Assembly (NCBI GenBank): GCA_004297305.1
Contig: SCTR01000008.1
Span: forward strand, 62,001-126,000
DNA length: 64,000 nucleotides
Source of the DNA: Actinomycetota bacterium
Lineage (GTDB): Bacteria > Actinomycetota > Actinomycetes > S36-B12 > FW305-bin1
Reading direction: 5' to 3'
Shown: piece by piece, positions 16,972 to 26,070 of the stretch
How positions within the stretch are numbered: the stretch's first letter is position 1
How the letters are laid out: each line of letters starts with the position of its first letter
Program-made: the position numbers and the translations under genes
Notes under the pieces: generated by a model
Database searches by the model: none
What the model was told of the DNA's origin: nothing
Seen by the model: only the letters and a program-made list of their open reading frames with translations

Positions 16972-17645
16972 CAGGGATTCTCGTCTCGTGTCAGCGCGTC
17001 GCCAGCGTCGGTCACGGCCTGGTGGATGAGCTGGCGTAGGAACACAGTCGAGTGCAGGCCGGTGAGCGGAGGGCCGTCGCCCAGAACCAGCGAAGGTACG
17101 CCGCTCACCCCGCGCTGCCGGGCGGATCGTTCGTCGGTTCGTACCTCCGCAGCGAAGGCGTCGCCGGCCAGCAAGGACCGGATGTCGTTGCCGCCCAGTC
17201 CCGCCCGGGTACCGATCTCTTCGAGTGCGCCGTGATCGGCGATGTTGACACCTTCGGTGTGGTAGCCGTACAGCAGGCCCTCGACGATGTCGCCTTGCCG
17301 ACCGTGGTGGGCGGCGAACTTCACCAGACGGTGCGCATCGAAGGAGTTGACGGGGCGAGCGACGTGCAGATTGAGTTGCAGCCCCTCGGCGCTGCCGAGG
17401 GAGCGGATGTCAGCGATCCGCGCGGCTGCCTGGTCGCCCCACCATGTCGCCGCAGCCATCTGCTGCGCCGCGGTGTCAGCGGGGACCCGGCTCAGGCCAG
17501 GCGACAGTTCCACGCTGCGCCAGCGGACGATGACCGCGCTGCTGGGCGCATCGCGCAACGCCGACCGCAGCCGACGATGGCCGATGTAGCACCAGGGGCA
17601 CAGGATGTCGGCGTAGAAGTCGATCATCAGCTGATGGTCGGCCAT
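16971..17645 (-). CDS. DsbA-family oxidoreductase (FrnE-like)
   Basis: A 224-aa thioredoxin-fold protein with the active site CPWC in DFYADILCPWCYIGHRRL, a helical insertion, and the cis-proline loop GVSGVPSLVLGDG. There is no signal peptide, so it is cytoplasmic like FrnE and polyketide isomerase-type members rather than periplasmic DsbA. The ATG at 17645 is chosen for GGGAG upstream; 17690 is an alternative. It is translationally coupled to the downstream LLM oxidoreductase and divergent from a MarR gene that may control it. Confidence 0.86.
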   Translation of the reverse strand: MADHQLMIDFYADILCPWCYIGHRRLRSALRDAPSSAVIVRWRSVELSPGLSRVPADTAAQQMAAATWWGDQAAARIADIRSLGSAEGLQLNLHVARPVNSFDAHRLVKFAAHHGRQGDIVEGLLYGYHTEGVNIADHGALEEIGTRAGLGGNDIRSLLAGDAFAAEVRTDERSARQRGVSGVPSLVLGDGPPLTGLHSTVFLRQLIHQAVTDAGDALTRDENP

Positions 17646-17667
17646 CGAGTCGCCGCTCCCGTCTACA

Positions 17668-17681
17668 GTTCGTATATGAAC
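17668..17681. promoter_or_regulatory. Imperfect palindrome upstream of the DsbA-like gene, candidate MarR site
   Basis: GTTCGTA and TATGAAC form a 14-bp palindrome with one mismatch, 22 bases upstream of the DsbA-like start in the 100-base divergent region. MarR proteins often bind such sites between themselves and their target. The link is inferred. Confidence 0.35.
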
Positions 17682-17710
17682 GATTCGCACCTAAACCTAA
17701 GCGCCGACGG

Positions 17711-17738
17711 TTCACGAGTCAACTGTTAGCCGTAGAAT
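17711..17738 (+). promoter_or_regulatory. Candidate promoter of the marR gene, near-leaderless
   Basis: TTCACG (17711-17716) and TAGAAT (17733-17738) are separated by 16 bases. The expected transcript start falls at or just before the ATG at 17746, and no Shine-Dalgarno sequence lies in between, so the mRNA may be leaderless. Confidence 0.4.
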
Positions 17739-17745
17739 CGGGCAG

Positions 17746-18225
17746 ATGGTGACCAAGCGAATGACAGCGACGCAGACCCAGCTCGCCACGTGGCGTGCGC
17801 TGTACCGCGCGGATTCGCTGCTCTTTGCGCATCTCAACAACCAGCTGCGGGCCACCCTCGGCGTGACCTACTTCGAGCGCGAGGTGTTGGCGGCACTGGA
17901 ACGTTCGGACGGACGGCTCCGGATGGCGCCACTGGCCACCGAGCTGATGATCTCGCGCAGCGGGATCACCCGCCTGGTCACCAAGATGGAAGCCGACGGC
18001 TGGGTGACGCGGACCAGGCCACCCACCGACCGCCGGGCCACGTGGGCAGAACTGACCGCCACGGGGCGCCAGCTGCTGGCGGCCGCCCAGCCGGTCATCG
18101 ACGCCGTCGTGTCCACCTTCTTCGCCGACTACCTCGACGCCGCCGAACTTCGCCGCGTCACCGCGGCCCTGGATCGGCTTGCTACGGCGAATCCCGGGAT
18201 CGGAGAGTTCGACTGCGGGTTGTAG
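17746..18225 (+). CDS. MarR-family transcriptional regulator
   Basis: A 159-residue winged-helix regulator. The recognition segment is ELMISRSGITRLVTKMEADG and the wing is VTRTRPPTDRRATWAELTA. Flanking helices supply the dimer interface. It is divergent from the DsbA-like/LLM operon and may repress it in response to a small aromatic or oxidant. The ATG at 17746 appears to lack a ribosome site, consistent with leaderless translation. Confidence 0.88.
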   Translation: MVTKRMTATQTQLATWRALYRADSLLFAHLNNQLRATLGVTYFEREVLAALERSDGRLRMAPLATELMISRSGITRLVTKMEADGWVTRTRPPTDRRATWAELTATGRQLLAAAQPVIDAVVSTFFADYLDAAELRRVTAALDRLATANPGIGEFDCGL

Positions 18226-18342
18226 GGCCCACCAACGTTCCTGAGAATGCGGAGCTGGCCATGGTGGACACCGACGGCGGGATTGGCCATATTGCGCGGG
18301 GCGGTCGTCCGATCCGCCCGTGAGCTGGCGGAAGGTGGGCCG

Positions 18343-19107
18343 GTGGCGCAGGGCCGGTTCGGCGCCATCAGGGCGCGTGCGTTCGCGGTGGTACGACGGC
18401 TGCGGCGGGCTCGCGCCTACCGCGGCAACCGGGTCGAGTGCCCGCTGTGCGGCGGGCACTTCGACCGATTCATGCCCGTGAAGAACCGGACGAACGCCAA
18501 GTGCCCGCGTTGTGCGGCGCTGGAGCGTCACCGGAGGGTCGGTCTGTTTCTTCGGGAACGTACCGACCTGTTCGACGCGAAGCTGCGGGTCCTGCACATC
18601 GCGCCAGAGCGCAGCCTGCGCCGTACTCTCGGGCGCTTGGAGAAGCTCGACTATCTCACCGGTGACCTGTACGCCCACGGTGTGGACCTGCAGCTCGATA
18701 TCACCGCCATCGACTTCCCCGACGACAGTTTCGACGTCATTCTGTGTTCCCATGTGCTGGAGCACGTGACCGACGATCGCGTCGCCATGGCCGAATTCGC
18801 CCGGATTCTCCGGCCGGCCGGATGGGCAGTGCTCAACGTCCCCTGCGATCCCAACCGGACGGAGATCTACGAGGACGCGTCCATCGTGGATCCGGCTGAG
18901 CGCGCGAAGCATTTCGGCCAGCGGGACCACGTGCGGTGGTACACCGTCGACGGCTTCGCGGCGCGGCTGACCGAGTCCGGGTTCACCGTCGAGGTGGATC
19001 CGATGGATTTCACGGCCGAGCAGCGCGCCCGGTACGCGTTGGACGGGGACGCCTACGACCACCTGTTCTTCTGCCGACCACGCCCTGCGCCGGCATCGCC
19101 GCAGTAG
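18343..19107 (+). CDS. SAM-dependent methyltransferase with an N-terminal zinc-ribbon motif
   Basis: A class I methyltransferase of about 254 aa. An N-terminal treble of cysteines (CPLCGGHF, then CPRCAALERHRR) suggests a zinc ribbon that precedes the Rossmann core. The post-core strand SFDVILCSHVLEHVTDD is the typical methyltransferase motif IV/helix. The motif I region (VLHIAPERSLRR) lacks the usual glycine-rich GxGxG, as in the group annotated next to glycosyltransferases. The substrate is unknown. GTG at 18343 with GGAAGG upstream is chosen; the frame extends to 18247. Confidence 0.75.
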   Translation: MAQGRFGAIRARAFAVVRRLRRARAYRGNRVECPLCGGHFDRFMPVKNRTNAKCPRCAALERHRRVGLFLRERTDLFDAKLRVLHIAPERSLRRTLGRLEKLDYLTGDLYAHGVDLQLDITAIDFPDDSFDVILCSHVLEHVTDDRVAMAEFARILRPAGWAVLNVPCDPNRTEIYEDASIVDPAERAKHFGQRDHVRWYTVDGFAARLTESGFTVEVDPMDFTAEQRARYALDGDAYDHLFFCRPRPAPASPQ

Positions 19108-19241
19108 CGGTGGCGTCGCGCCGACGTCACTGCGTGAATCCGTCCGCGTGATGCCGTCGCCCAGGCTGACCAGTCGCGTTCTGGCGGCCTCAGCAGCCCG
19201 ATACGCAGCACCTGCCCGGCTGCGGCGGTACCGTCGGGACG

Positions 19242-20159
19242 GTGCTCTTCGTCGAGGGACTCACCAAGCGATACGGCTCCGTGCTCGCCTTGAACGACGT
19301 CGGGTTCGAAGTCGAACCCGGCCAGACGGTCGGCTTTCTCGGGCCGAACGGCGCGGGCAAGACCACCACGATGCGCGCCATCATGCGGTTGCTGACATTG
19401 GACGCCGGGCGCGTCACCTGGCAGGGGCAGGCCGTCGACCGAGCCGTCTGTCGCAGGTTCGGGTACATGCCGGCCGAACGCGGCATGTACCAGCGCATGC
19501 GGGTACGAGACCATCTCGTCTACTACGCGCGGCTGTCCGGGCGGAGCAAGTCCGCGGCGGGGCAGTCCGCGGACGAGTGGCTGGACCGGCTCGATCTGAC
19601 CGAGCGCGCCGACGACGCGGTGCAACAGCTGTCCAGCGGCAACCAGCAGCGGGTCCAACTGGCGCTCGCTCTCCTCGACGAACCGGAGTTGCTGATCCTC
19701 GACGAACCGTTCTCCGGCCTCGACCCGCTCGCGACCGAGCGGCTGGTCGCCGTATTGCGGTCGCAGGTCCAGCGAGGCGCGGCACTGCTGCTCAGCAGCC
19801 ACCAACTGGACCTCGTCGCCGACGTGTGCAGCACCGTGATCATCGTGGATCGTGGCCAGGTCGTGCTGCGCGGCGACGTCGCCGACCTGCGGGCCCGCAG
19901 TGCTGCGCGCTACGTGGATGTCGAGTTCGCCGAGCCCACCCGATGGCAGGCGGCGGGGGCGGTGGCGATCGACGACGGCCGGCGCTACCGCCTCGAGGTC
20001 GGCCAGGATGCCGACCCGGGAGATCTCATCGCCGCCGCGGGCAGCCACGGCCGCCTGGTGTCGTTCACCTTTGCGCCTCCGAGCCTGTCCGACGTGTTCC
20101 TCCGCGCGGTCGGCCGAGCCGCACTTGAGGACGACGAGCCGGTCGGGACTGCCTCGTGA
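19242..20159 (+). CDS. ABC transporter ATP-binding protein (NatA/DrrA type)
   Basis: A 305-aa ATPase with Walker A GPNGAGKTTT, a Q-loop near FGYMPAERGMYQ, the signature LSSGNQQRVQLA, Walker B LLILDEPFSGLD and switch histidine in LLLSSHQLD. The C-terminal 80-residue extension is typical of exporter ATPases with a DUF4162-like tail. The overlap with the permease (GTGA at 20156-20159) shows one transport unit. By analogy with NatAB it exports Na+ or a small molecule; the substrate is not inferable. The GTG start has no clear ribosome site. Confidence 0.9.
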   Translation: MLFVEGLTKRYGSVLALNDVGFEVEPGQTVGFLGPNGAGKTTTMRAIMRLLTLDAGRVTWQGQAVDRAVCRRFGYMPAERGMYQRMRVRDHLVYYARLSGRSKSAAGQSADEWLDRLDLTERADDAVQQLSSGNQQRVQLALALLDEPELLILDEPFSGLDPLATERLVAVLRSQVQRGAALLLSSHQLDLVADVCSTVIIVDRGQVVLRGDVADLRARSAARYVDVEFAEPTRWQAAGAVAIDDGRRYRLEVGQDADPGDLIAAAGSHGRLVSFTFAPPSLSDVFLRAVGRAALEDDEPVGTAS

Positions 20160-21376
20160 GGGCCGACGCCGCGGCGCCGGCGGTCCGCCTGATCGTCGAT
20201 CGCGAAGTTCGCGAGCGCCTGCGCGCCAAGTCTTTCATCGTGGTGACCCTGCTCCTTCTGGTAGCGATCCTGGCCGGCGGGGTGATCGCCCGGCTCGTCG
20301 GAGGTAACGACCCCAAGCCGGTCCGCATCGGCGTGACGATGCAGGTCGGCGCCGGCGTGACGGGAACGCTGCCGGCCGTCGCGGCGGCGGAGGGCCGGGC
20401 GATCGAGGTCGTCACGCTGCCGACGACCGACGCGGCGCGACAGGCAGTTCTGCACGGTGATGTCGACGTCGCCATCGCCGGAGATCCGTTGACGCTGTTC
20501 GTGTCCGGTTCGGATGGGCAGGACGCGCGAGCCCTCGCACAGGACGCCGCTGCTCGAGCCCGGACCGTGCAGAGCCTGCAGGCGGCGGGGCTGAGCAGCG
20601 CCGAGATCACCACCGCACTGTCGCCACCGGCACTGCCGGTCAGCGACGTCGCCGAGACGCCGCAGGTCGCGCCGCTGCAAGTGGTTGCCGGGACGGTGGC
20701 GGCGATTCTGTTGTTCATCATGCTGCAGACGTTCGGGCAGTACGTGCTGGTGGGTGTGGTGGAGGAGAAGGCGTCGGCGGTCGTGGAGGTCCTGCTCGCC
20801 CGAGTCCACCCCCGGCAGTTGCTGGCAGGCAAGGTCATCGGCATCGGGCTGGTCGCACTCGGTCAGTTCGTGCTCGTCGTCATCGCCGGCGTCGCGGCGT
20901 TACGCATCAGCGGGGTAGTCGTGCCCGACGATGTCTGGGCGGCCCTCCCGATGGCCATCGTGTGGTTCCTCGGGGGATATGCGCTGTACTCCGTGTTGTT
21001 CGCCCTGGCCGGCTCGCTGGTGAGCCGGCAGGAGGATGCGCAGTCCGCGGCGGCTCCCATCAGCACCGTCCTGTTGGGCGCCTACCTCGTGGTGTTCGTC
21101 GTCGGGTACGCCCCGGAGAGCACCCTGACCACGGTGCTGTCGCTGATCCCGCCGCTGACTCCGCTGCTCATGCCGATGCGCATGGCCGCCGGCGCGGCAC
21201 CGGTATGGCAGGTCGGCCTCGGGCTGCTGTTGCTCACACTGGCCATCGCGCTGTGCTGGTGGTTGACAGCGATCGTGTACGAGCAGGTCCTGCTGCGCCG
21301 CGGTGCCCGGATCGGCTGGCGTGACGCGCTTGCCGGCGTACGGCGCGGCCGGGCGCGCCGGGCTACGACCTCGTAG
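20156..21376 (+). CDS. ABC-2 type permease (NatB-like)
   Basis: A membrane protein of 406 aa. One N-terminal helix (IVVTLLLLVAILAGGVIARL) is followed by an extracytoplasmic domain of about 130 residues, then a cluster of five helices including AAILLFIMLQTFGQYVLVGV and the VEEKASAVVEVLLARVHP coupling segment characteristic of NatB/YhaP-type ABC-2 permeases. Start GTG overlaps the ATPase stop. Probably works with that ATPase as an exporter. Confidence 0.88.
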   Translation: MRADAAAPAVRLIVDREVRERLRAKSFIVVTLLLLVAILAGGVIARLVGGNDPKPVRIGVTMQVGAGVTGTLPAVAAAEGRAIEVVTLPTTDAARQAVLHGDVDVAIAGDPLTLFVSGSDGQDARALAQDAAARARTVQSLQAAGLSSAEITTALSPPALPVSDVAETPQVAPLQVVAGTVAAILLFIMLQTFGQYVLVGVVEEKASAVVEVLLARVHPRQLLAGKVIGIGLVALGQFVLVVIAGVAALRISGVVVPDDVWAALPMAIVWFLGGYALYSVLFALAGSLVSRQEDAQSAAAPISTVLLGAYLVVFVVGYAPESTLTTVLSLIPPLTPLLMPMRMAAGAAPVWQVGLGLLLLTLAIALCWWLTAIVYEQVLLRRGARIGWRDALAGVRRGRARRATTS

Positions 21377-21426
21377 CGGTCGCGCCGGGCCACCAACGGG
21401 TAGCCGTCGAGCCGGGCCACCACCGC
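21373..21426. repeat. Two-copy 27-bp tandem repeat after the permease gene
   Basis: Copies at 21373-21399 and 21400-21426 differ at four of 27 positions and share CGGGCCACCA; a partial third copy begins at 21427 (GCAGCCGTA). The first copy includes the stop codon of the permease gene. No function is apparent. Confidence 0.6.
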
Positions 21427-21511
21427 GCAGCCGTATCGGTGCCGTCGCGTTTCGGACCGATGGCGCGTGGGGTAGGTCAGGGCCGTCCCGCCGTCCTCGT
21501 GGAGGTTCGCT

Positions 21512-22075
21512 ATGCCGTCGTCTCGAAGCAGCAAGGTCGCCTTCACCGTCCCTGGCATGGACCAGAAGGACGCCGATACCGTCACCGCCCTCCTGCAGCG
21601 CCGGCTCGACGCGCTCAACGACCTCGCGCTGACGCTCAAGCACATCCACTGGAACGTGGTCGGCCCGCATTTCATCGCCGTCCACACCATGCTCGATCCG
21701 CAGGTGGACGCCGTACGCCTCATGGTCGACGACACTGCCGAGCGGATCGCCACCCTCGGTGGATCGCCGCAGGGCACGCCGGGTGCCCTCGTCGCGGCCC
21801 GCAGCTGGGACGACTACGCGATCGGGCGGGCCGACGCGATAGCGCATCTCGGCGCGCTGGATCAGGTGTACGACGGGGTCATCGCCGCGCACCGGGAGGC
21901 CATCGAGGCCACCGACGAGCCGGACCCGGTGACCCAGGACATGCTGATCGAGCAGGCCCAACAACTCGAGCAGTTCCAGTGGTTCGTCCGTGCCCACCTG
22001 GAGAGCTCGGACGGCCGGTTGGCGACCGCGGGCGCCAAGACGGAGCGGACCGCGGCGCGTCGCGCCCAGCGCTGA
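21512..22075 (+). CDS. dps: DNA-binding ferritin-like protein Dps
   Basis: A 187-residue dodecameric mini-ferritin that oxidises and stores iron and shields DNA. Ferroxidase ligands are visible: His46 in KHIHWNVVGPHF, His58 in AVHTMLD, and Asp/Glu in DDTAERIATLGG. The basic N-terminus (SSRSSK) and basic C-terminus (TERTAARRAQR) are candidate DNA-binding tails. The ATG is preceded by GGAGG. It is encoded alone, consistent with stress-inducible expression. Confidence 0.95.
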   Translation: MPSSRSSKVAFTVPGMDQKDADTVTALLQRRLDALNDLALTLKHIHWNVVGPHFIAVHTMLDPQVDAVRLMVDDTAERIATLGGSPQGTPGALVAARSWDDYAIGRADAIAHLGALDQVYDGVIAAHREAIEATDEPDPVTQDMLIEQAQQLEQFQWFVRAHLESSDGRLATAGAKTERTAARRAQR

Positions 22076-22122
22076 GACCGCCGTGGGCCGGCGCGCGGGG
22101 ACGCGGCCGCTAGCCTGCTGCG

Positions 22123-23277
22123 GTGTCCCGGTCCGACGGCGTCAGGCTCGCTGAGCTGCTGCGGTTGTGGCACGGGCGTTATGACCCGAGCAGTGCGGAG
22201 TCCTGGGACGCCGTCGGCCTGGTGTGCGGTGATCCGGACGAGGACGTCTCGCGGGTGTTGTTCGCCGTGGACCCGGTCGACGTCGTGGTCGATGAAGCGC
22301 TGTCCAGCGGTGCAGACCTGCTGGTGACGCACCATCCGCTCTTCCTGGCCGGAGTGCACGGGGTCGCTGCCAATGACCCGAAGGGTCGGCTGGTCCATCG
22401 CCTGGTGCGTGGCGGGTGCGCGTTGCTGACCGCGCACACCAACGCCGATGTCGCAGCTCCCGGGGTTTCCGACGCCTTGGCCGGCGTACTCGGTGTCGGG
22501 GAGTTGGTCCCGTTGCAGCGCAACGATGCGCCGCCGCTGGACAAGGTCGTGGTCTTCGTGCCGCCGGACGACGTCGAGGCGGTGGCCGATGCGATGGCCG
22601 ACGCCGGTGCCGGTCAGCTCGGTGACTACGACCGCTGCTCCTACCTCACCGACGGGGAGGGCCGCTTCCGTCCGTTGCCGGGGGCGATGCCGGCGGTCGG
22701 TCAGGTCGGTCAGCTGACCTCGGTCGTCGAGCGCCGGCTGGAGATGCTCGTGCCCCGGCAGCGACGGGTCGAGGTCGTGCGTGCCCTGGTCGCAGCGCAT
22801 CCGTACCAGGAGCCGGCGTACGACGTCATCGAACTGGCGCCCCGACCGGCCTCGACTGGGCTGGGCCGGGTCGGCCGGCTGCCCGCGTCGACGTCACTGG
22901 GCGAGTTCGCCGCCGTGGTAGCCGCGGCCCTGCCCGCCACGGCACACGGCGTCCGTGTCGCCGGTGACCTCCACGCCATGGTGAACCGGGTGGCGGTCTG
23001 CGGTGGCGCCGGCGACTCGCTGCTGGACGCCGCCGACGCGGCAGGTGCCGACGTCTTCGTCACCTCGGATCTGCGCCACCATCGAGCGCTGGAGCACCTG
23101 GCCCGCGGCGGCTGCGCGATCATCGACGTCGCGCACTGGGCGGGTGAGTGGCCGTGGCTGCCGCAGGCTGCCGCGCTGTTGACCCAGGACCTCGCCGCTG
23201 TCGGAGCCACAGTCGACATCGAGGTGTCCAGAACCCCGACCGATCCCTGGACGCAGCAGTTGAGGAGTATCCGGTGA
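22123..23277 (+). CDS. Nif3-like dinuclear metal centre protein (DUF34)
   Basis: A 384-aa member of the NIF3/YbgI family, which form toroidal hexamers with two metals per site. Ligand motifs THHPLF, HTNAD and the C-terminal DVAHWAGEW are all present. The middle insertion (about residues 130-230, with HPYQEPAYDVIEL) is the PII-like domain seen in longer members. Biochemical role is unsettled; some relatives act as GTP cyclohydrolase-like or metal-handling proteins. The stop overlaps the GTG of the zinc-ribbon gene, and this pair is conserved in actinobacteria (Rv2230c-Rv2229c). Confidence 0.92.
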   Translation: MSRSDGVRLAELLRLWHGRYDPSSAESWDAVGLVCGDPDEDVSRVLFAVDPVDVVVDEALSSGADLLVTHHPLFLAGVHGVAANDPKGRLVHRLVRGGCALLTAHTNADVAAPGVSDALAGVLGVGELVPLQRNDAPPLDKVVVFVPPDDVEAVADAMADAGAGQLGDYDRCSYLTDGEGRFRPLPGAMPAVGQVGQLTSVVERRLEMLVPRQRRVEVVRALVAAHPYQEPAYDVIELAPRPASTGLGRVGRLPASTSLGEFAAVVAAALPATAHGVRVAGDLHAMVNRVAVCGGAGDSLLDAADAAGADVFVTSDLRHHRALEHLARGGCAIIDVAHWAGEWPWLPQAAALLTQDLAAVGATVDIEVSRTPTDPWTQQLRSIR

Positions 23278-24038
23278 ACGCCGACCCCGCCGTGCAGTTG
23301 CGCCTGCTCGACCTGCAGGCCATCGACACGACCCTCGCCCAACTCGATCACCGGGCCCGCAATCTGCCGGAGGCGGCGCGGCTGGCCGACGTCGAAGCGA
23401 GACTGCGGGTGTTGCGCGACAAGGTGGTTGCGGCGCAGACGATCGTGGCGGACTTGGAGCGCGACCAGGCCAAGGCCGACGCCGACGTCGAGCAGGTCCG
23501 CGAACGGGTGGCTCGCGACCAACGGCTGCTGGACTCCGGCGGCATCGGGTCGGCCCGTCAACTGGAGGACCTGCAGCACGAACTGGCCTCCCTGGCTCGC
23601 CGGCAGACCGAACTGGAAGACATCGAACTGGATCTCATGGAGCGGCTGGACGGCGCTCAGCAGGCAGTGAGCTCCCTGGTCAACGACCGCGACGCCGCCA
23701 CCGCCGACCTGGCCGACGCCACCGCGGCGCGAGACGCCGCGGTGGCTGATCTCGAGCGGGAACGCGATCGGGTCGGCTCGGCACGAGGGGGCGTTGCCGC
23801 CGACATCCCAGCTGACGTGCACGCACTGTACGACCGGCTCCGCGCCGACAACGGTGGCGTCGGCGCTGCGGCGCTGCGGCGGGGCCGGTGCGAGGGCTGT
23901 CACATGGAGTTGACGGTGACCGACCTGGGGCGGATCCGGGCGGAGCCGGCCGACGCGATAGTCCGGTGCGAGGAATGCCGCCGCATTCTGGTCCGCACCC
24001 CCGAATCGGGCCTGTCCGGCCGGCCGGCTGCGGACTGA
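23274..24038 (+). CDS. Coiled-coil zinc-ribbon protein (Rv2229c type)
   Basis: A 254-aa protein made of a long antiparallel coiled coil (residues about 10-190, rich in Leu/Glu/Arg heptads) and a C-terminal C4 zinc ribbon (CEGC and CEEC, 30 residues apart). The family resembles CT398/CdsZ-type zinc-ribbon scaffold proteins. GTG at 23274 overlaps the Nif3 stop and has GAGGAG upstream. It is followed one base later by the RNase H gene, so all three form one operon. The molecular role is not established. Confidence 0.9.
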   Translation: MNADPAVQLRLLDLQAIDTTLAQLDHRARNLPEAARLADVEARLRVLRDKVVAAQTIVADLERDQAKADADVEQVRERVARDQRLLDSGGIGSARQLEDLQHELASLARRQTELEDIELDLMERLDGAQQAVSSLVNDRDAATADLADATAARDAAVADLERERDRVGSARGGVAADIPADVHALYDRLRADNGGVGAAALRRGRCEGCHMELTVTDLGRIRAEPADAIVRCEECRRILVRTPESGLSGRPAAD

Positions 24039-24039
24039 C

Positions 24040-25260
24040 GTGGGTCGTTCGTTCGTCGTCGAGGCCGACGGCGGCTCGCGCGGGAATCCGGGGCCGGCGG
24101 CGTACGGCGCACTGGTTCGCGACGCCGGGACCGGTCAGGTGCTGGTCGAGGTCGCGGGTTTCCTCGGCGTGGCGACCAACAACGTCGCGGAGTATTCCGG
24201 CTTGGTCGCCGGACTGGTGGAAGCCGTAGCGTTGGACGCTGCCGCGGCCGTCGAGGTCCGGATGGACTCCAAACTCGTCATCGAGCAGATGTCGGGGCGG
24301 TGGAGTATCAAGCACCCGGCCATGCGAGAACTCGCGACGCGGGCCCGCAAGCTGATCTCAGCCAGGCAGGTGACGTTCACGTGGGTGCCGCGGAAGGCGA
24401 ACTCCGCCGCCGACGCGCTGGTGAACGAGTCGCTGGACGCGGTCCAGCGGGGGGAGTCCGGGCAACTGCGCCGTACGCCGGGCAGCCCGCCGGCTCCGCC
24501 CCCGCAGCGACCGGATGGCCCGGCCGCCGTCGCGGAGGCAGCCGCGACCGGGACCGCCAGTGCGACCGGAGACCAGGTCAGGCCACCGGACCGGTTCACC
24601 GGCTGGCGGGCAGCCTGGCCGCCGACCACGACGTTGTTGCTGCGCCACGGCGCCAGTCCGATGAGCTTGGCCCGGCAGTTCTCCGGCTCCGGCGGGACCG
24701 ATCCGGCGCTGGCGCCCGTCGGTGTGGCACAGGCGGTTGCGGCAGCGGCCGACCTGGTGGCACGCGGCGGGGCAGACGTCGTCGTCGCGTCGCCACTGCG
24801 ACGCACCCGGCAGACCGCCGAGGTGGTGGCAGCCGAACTCGGTGCGTCTGTCGACCTCGTCGAGGACCTGCGGGAGTGCGCCTTCGGCCAGTGGGACGGG
24901 TTCACCTTCGCCGAGGTGCAGGAGCGGTGGCCGCAGCAGCTGACGGCGTGGCTCGCCTCGACCGACGTCGCACCGCCGGGGGGAGAATCCGTCGCCGAGG
25001 TCGCGACCCGGGTCGCCGCGGCGCTGGCCACAGTGATCGACCGCTACCGCGGCAAGCGGATCGTCGTGGTCGCCCACGTCACACCGATCAAGGTCGCCGT
25101 GGCGACCGCGCTGGACGCGCCGCTGCACAGCCTGTTCCGCATGGAACTCGCGCCGTGCTCGATCTCCACGGTGGCGTGGTGGCAGGACGGTACGTCGACG
25201 CTGCTCGGCTACGCCGAAGCGGCACACCTGCGCGGCGTGGAATCTGCCGAGGACGCCTAG
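24040..25260 (+). CDS. Bifunctional RNase HI / histidine phosphatase (Rv2228c type)
   Basis: A fusion of 406 aa. Residues 1-135 are an RNase HI-like domain with acidic catalytic residues Asp10 (VEADGGSRGNPG), Glu51 (NNVAEYSGL) and Asp76 (RMDSKLVIEQ), degrading RNA in RNA/DNA hybrids. A Pro/Ala linker follows. From about residue 200 there is a phosphoglycerate-mutase-like phosphatase (LLRHGAS, RRTRQTAEV, VVAHVTPIK), related to CobC alpha-ribazole phosphatase. The same fusion is characterised as Rv2228c in M. tuberculosis. It is the third gene of the Nif3/zinc-ribbon operon. Confidence 0.93.
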   Translation: MGRSFVVEADGGSRGNPGPAAYGALVRDAGTGQVLVEVAGFLGVATNNVAEYSGLVAGLVEAVALDAAAAVEVRMDSKLVIEQMSGRWSIKHPAMRELATRARKLISARQVTFTWVPRKANSAADALVNESLDAVQRGESGQLRRTPGSPPAPPPQRPDGPAAVAEAAATGTASATGDQVRPPDRFTGWRAAWPPTTTLLLRHGASPMSLARQFSGSGGTDPALAPVGVAQAVAAAADLVARGGADVVVASPLRRTRQTAEVVAAELGASVDLVEDLRECAFGQWDGFTFAEVQERWPQQLTAWLASTDVAPPGGESVAEVATRVAAALATVIDRYRGKRIVVVAHVTPIKVAVATALDAPLHSLFRMELAPCSISTVAWWQDGTSTLLGYAEAAHLRGVESAEDA

Positions 25261-25282
25261 CACGGTCCGAACCGGTCAGGGG

Positions 25283-26068
25283 TCAGTCGCGGACGACCAC
25301 GTCCATCGTCCAGGCCGCCGCAGGCCGGCCGGGCGCGGTGAGCGTGACGTCGTACCCGGCGTCGGAGCACGCGGCCGCCAACGCCGCCGGGGTTGCCGGC
25401 GTACGGCCGGAGGTCAGCAGTGCCCGGACAAGGCGGCCTTTGGTCGCCTTGTTGGAGTGGCTCACGATCGTTCGCCTGCCGTCGGGTTGTTCCGCCAGGA
25501 CTCGGGCGACCACGGTGCGGCCGGCGGTCGCCGCGTCCGGCCGCCATGCCGCGGCGTAGCTGGTCGACCGGAGATCCAGCACGATCCCGTTACCGGCTGC
25601 GCGTGGAAGTGCCTGTGCCAGAGCCGGTCGCCAGGCGGCCGTCACTGATCCGAGGCCCGGCAGCACGACGCCGCCAGCGAGCCGGTACGCCGGGATCCGG
25701 TCGGTCAGCCGCAGCAGGCCCCACAAGCCGGAGCACACCGCGATCCACCGGTGCGCACGCCGCCGTGCCGCTGCATCCAGCGACGCCACGTCGAGCGCTT
25801 CGTAGAGGACGCCGGTGTAGATCCTGGCGGCCGTCGCGGTCGGTGCAGCGGCCAGCCGGACGTTGCGCCGTACCTCGTCGGCCAGCCCCGCGGACAGGCC
25901 GAGAACCCGCGCGGCTTGCCCGGCGTCGTTGCGACACAACCGGACCAGCGCGTCGAGCACCCGTTCCCGGGTCACGGTGAGGTCGGGAAACGACAGGGTG
26001 TCCAACTGCAGCGGGTGTCCCCGGTCCGGCGGACGTTTCCCTTCGCTGGGTGGCAGCAGAACCAGCAC
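25283..26068 (-). CDS. yaaA: Peroxide stress protein YaaA (DUF328)
   Basis: A 261-aa YaaA-family protein, which in E. coli limits intracellular free iron during H2O2 stress. Family motifs are LLPPSEGKR at the start, FPDLTVTRERVLDAL, an IYTGVLYEALD core and SHSNKATKGRLVRAL near the end. GTG at 26068 follows the upstream transporter stop by two bases, so the genes are coupled. The upstream in-frame extension to 27208 is antisense/out-of-frame with the transporter and is rejected. Confidence 0.9.
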   Translation of the reverse strand: MLVLLPPSEGKRPPDRGHPLQLDTLSFPDLTVTRERVLDALVRLCRNDAGQAARVLGLSAGLADEVRRNVRLAAAPTATAARIYTGVLYEALDVASLDAAARRRAHRWIAVCSGLWGLLRLTDRIPAYRLAGGVVLPGLGSVTAAWRPALAQALPRAAGNGIVLDLRSTSYAAAWRPDAATAGRTVVARVLAEQPDGRRTIVSHSNKATKGRLVRALLTSGRTPATPAALAAACSDAGYDVTLTAPGRPAAAWTMDVVVRD

Positions 26069-26070
26069 GG

